Source: an uncultured Ruminococcus sp.
GTDB lineage: Bacteria; Bacillota; Clostridia; Oscillospirales; Ruminococcaceae
Direction of reading: 5' to 3'
Assembly: GCA_947175005.1 (NCBI GenBank)
Contig: CAMWLD010000133.1
Coordinates: forward strand, 1-6,529
DNA length: 6,529 nucleotides
This document shows positions 4,859 through 6,529 of the stretch, one piece after another (the stretch's first letter is position 1; each line of letters opens with the position of its first letter). The position numbers and the translations under genes are program-made. Under the pieces are notes generated by a model. That model saw only the letters and a list, made by a program, of their open reading frames with translations. It did no database searches and was not told the DNA's origin.

Positions 4859-4864
4859 GGGAGG
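4859..4864 (+). promoter_or_regulatory. Ribosome binding site fixing the kinase-like gene start
   Basis: GGGAGG lies 8 nt before the ATG at 4873. No comparable site precedes the TTG at 4831. Confidence 0.8.
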
Positions 4865-4872
4865 AAGATAAC

Positions 4873-5484
4873 ATGTCTGAAAAAACAAGAATAATCACAA
4901 TAGGCAGACGCTTCGGCAGCGGCGGCAGACTTATAGGCAAAGCCCTTGCGGAAAAAATGGGCATAGGATTTTTCGATAAGGAGCTTATAACCCACGCCGC
5001 CAAGGAAAGCGGACTTTGCGACAGCTTTATGGAAAATTTTGAGGAGACCCCAACCTCCAGCCTTTTGTATTCCCTTGTGATGAATGCGGGCAACGGCGGC
5101 TTTTTCGCAGGCAAGCCCATTGAACTGGTAGCCTATGAAGCACAGGTAAATGCGGTAAAAGCCGCAGCCCAGAGCGGACCTTGCGTAATAGTCGGCAGGT
5201 GTGCGGATTATATTTTAAAGGACGATTATGATGTGGTAAGCATTTTCATCACCGCCTCTCCCGCATACCGTGCGGAATATACCGCCAAAAGGGAAAATAT
5301 TTCCATAAAGGAAGCCTCCCAGCGTATAGTTAAGGTCGACAAGGCAAGAGCCTCTTATCACAACTATTATGCGGAAACCAAATGGGGCGCTTCGGACAGC
5401 TATGAGCTTTGTATCAACAGCGAACATCTGACCGTTGACGCAGCGGCAGAACTTATTAAAAGTTATATTGAAAACAGAAAGTAA
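4873..5484 (+). CDS. Cytidylate kinase-like family protein (P-loop)
   Basis: A 203-aa cytoplasmic protein of the cytidylate-kinase-like group common in gut Clostridia. The N-terminus RIITIGRRFGSGGRLIGKALAEKMGIGFFDKELI (6-39) carries the family's variant phosphate loop, FGSGGR, in place of a canonical GKS/T. VIVGRCADYIL (105-115) is the second conserved block. A helical C-terminal region includes ASQRIVKVDKARASYHNYY and KWGASDSYELCINS, typical of the family's lid and nucleoside-binding end. The start ATG 4873 is set by GGGAGG upstream. The family resembles CMP kinase (CMP/dCMP plus ATP to CDP) but most members are uncharacterised, and the true Cmk is usually a separate gene, so the substrate is uncertain. 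The GH43 gene begins 12 nt after the stop, suggesting one transcript although no shared pathway is evident. Confidence 0.88.
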   Translation: MSEKTRIITIGRRFGSGGRLIGKALAEKMGIGFFDKELITHAAKESGLCDSFMENFEETPTSSLLYSLVMNAGNGGFFAGKPIELVAYEAQVNAVKAAAQSGPCVIVGRCADYILKDDYDVVSIFITASPAYRAEYTAKRENISIKEASQRIVKVDKARASYHNYYAETKWGASDSYELCINSEHLTVDAAAELIKSYIENRK

Positions 5485-5496
5485 GGAGCTTTGAAA

Positions 5497-6529
5497 ATGC
5501 GCTATACAAATCCTGTCATAAAAGGCTTTTACCCCGACCCCAGCGTTTGCTTTGCAAAGGGAAAATATTATATGGTATGCAGTTCATTCCAGTATTTCCC
5601 CGGAGTGCCCTTGTTTGAAAGCGAGGATCTGGTGAACTGGAAACAGATAGGCCATGTGCTGACCCGCAAAACCCAGGTGCAGCTCGAAAAAGTGAACAGC
5701 TCGGGAGGCGTTTTTGCCCCCACTATCCGCCATAATAACGGCAGATTTTATATGGTCACCACCAACGACACCACACACGAAAATTTCTATGTCTATACCG
5801 ACGATATCTACAGCGAATGGTCCGACCCCATTAAGATAGACCGTGACGGGATTGACCCGTCTCTGCTGTTTGACTGCGGCAAAACATATTTCCTAAGCAA
5901 CGGCACCGACGATAACGGCGAGGGGGGAGTTGTTCAGTGCGAGATAGACATTGCCACAGGAAAAAAGCTCTCCGAAAGCAAATGTATCTGGAAAGGCTCG
6001 GGAGGACGTTACCTTGAAAGTCCCCATATGTATAAGATCGGCGAATATTATTATTTAATGGCAGCCGAGGGCGGCACGGAATACGGTCACATGATAACAT
6101 ACGCCCGTTCGAGTTCCGTTTGGGGACCCTTTGAAAGCTACGAACACAACCCCGTCCTCACCAACCGCAACAAAGCCCCCGAAATTATCCAGGGCATAGG
6201 CCACGGCGACCTTATCTGCGGCAGGGACGGCAGCTGGCACATTCTATGTCTCGGTTTCAGGCAAATACATATGTGGATGCCCTATCACACCCTCGGCAGA
6301 GAGGTTTTCCTTATCCCCGTTACCTTTGACGATAAAGGCTGGTTCACCGCAGGCATTGACGGCACAGCCCACAAGGAATATGATATTGAGGGGGATTTTG
6401 CCCAGAACCGCAAGAATATTTTCACCTTTGAAAATACCGCTTGGAATGTGGACTGGTGTCATCTCCGTCACCCCGATATGTCAAATTACAAATTTACCGA
6501 AAATCAGATAGAGCTTACAGGCACAAACA
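5497..6529 (+). CDS. GH43 family beta-xylosidase / alpha-L-arabinofuranosidase, 3' end outside window
   Basis: 344 residues are visible with no stop. The five-bladed propeller of glycoside hydrolase family 43 is clear: NPVIKGFYPDPSVC holds the general base D14, GIDPSLLF holds D120 (pKa modulator) and YLESPHMY holds E174 (general acid). GHGD (H236) matches the conserved metal-proximal histidine block. MPYHTLGREVFLIPVTF is typical of XynB-like GH43 enzymes. From about residue 310 (NTAWNVDWCHLRHPD) a C-terminal beta-sandwich of the GH43 C2 type begins and is cut by the window edge; full proteins are usually about 500-550 aa. There is no signal peptide, so it should act inside the cell on imported xylo- or arabinoxylo-oligosaccharides. 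AAGGAG (5483-5488) overlaps the upstream stop and lies 8 nt from the ATG. The substrate cannot be settled from the sequence. Confidence 0.93.
   Translation, partial: MRYTNPVIKGFYPDPSVCFAKGKYYMVCSSFQYFPGVPLFESEDLVNWKQIGHVLTRKTQVQLEKVNSSGGVFAPTIRHNNGRFYMVTTNDTTHENFYVYTDDIYSEWSDPIKIDRDGIDPSLLFDCGKTYFLSNGTDDNGEGGVVQCEIDIATGKKLSESKCIWKGSGGRYLESPHMYKIGEYYYLMAAEGGTEYGHMITYARSSSVWGPFESYEHNPVLTNRNKAPEIIQGIGHGDLICGRDGSWHILCLGFRQIHMWMPYHTLGREVFLIPVTFDDKGWFTAGIDGTAHKEYDIEGDFAQNRKNIFTFENTAWNVDWCHLRHPDMSNYKFTENQIELTGTN

Noticed and set aside
4831..4872. TTG start for the kinase-like protein
   Set aside because: It lies about 11 nt after the predicted transcription start without a ribosome binding site; ATG 4873 has GGGAGG at 8 nt and gives the normal family N-terminus.
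4603..4995. 130-aa open frame on the minus strand
   Set aside because: It overlaps the HD gene end, the promoter and the kinase-like gene start; it has no recognisable domain and is rich in Phe, Leu and Ile as expected for an antisense reading of AT-rich DNA.
5594..5607. NBS-like sequence in the GH43 gene
   Set aside because: Only the left seven bases agree well; the centre is CCCCGG rather than CCCGGG and the right half is not conserved.

Overview
The window looks like chromosomal DNA from an endospore-forming Bacillota, most likely a Clostridia member of the Oscillospiraceae/Ruminococcus type. The evidence is the noc-parA-parB order, a spore-specific protease gene (gpr), purine-rich Shine-Dalgarno sites, sigma-A-type promoters and an intracellular-type xylan-oligosaccharide hydrolase. 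The genus is inferred from gene content and cannot be proven from this sequence.

Bases 1-2654 form a chromosome segregation locus. It holds the 3' part of noc (nucleoid occlusion ParB paralogue), an intrinsic terminator, a parS site, a sigma-A promoter, then parA and parB separated by 1 nt. A second, identical parS lies 1 nt after the parB stop and is followed by a strong bidirectional terminator. The two perfect 16-bp parS palindromes therefore bracket the parAB transcription unit: ParB should load on them and ParA should act on the loaded ParB. ParB has an N-terminus without basic residues and ParA has a lysine-rich C-terminal tail; both depart from the familiar versions.

Bases 2660-3529 (minus strand, convergent with parB) encode Gpr, the germination protease that degrades small acid-soluble spore proteins. 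A 302-bp divergent intergenic region (3530-3831) follows. It carries a strong promoter for rpsT and a structured leader of roughly 170 nt ahead of the S20 ribosomal protein gene, which ends at its own terminator.

Bases 4140-4684 hold a promoter with an overlapping inverted repeat and a stand-alone HD-domain phosphohydrolase gene that is visibly more AT-rich than its neighbours. Bases 4785-6529 hold another sigma-A promoter and a two-gene transcription unit: a cytidylate-kinase-like P-loop protein, then 12 nt later a GH43 beta-xylosidase/arabinofuranosidase that runs off the window.

I saw no mobile element, CRISPR array, tRNA or rRNA. Most of the window is ordinary housekeeping content, and I found no clear case for an entirely new system. 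The best leads are the parS-bracketed parAB unit with its unusual ParA/ParB termini, the rpsT leader, and the operator-like dyad on the HD gene promoter.
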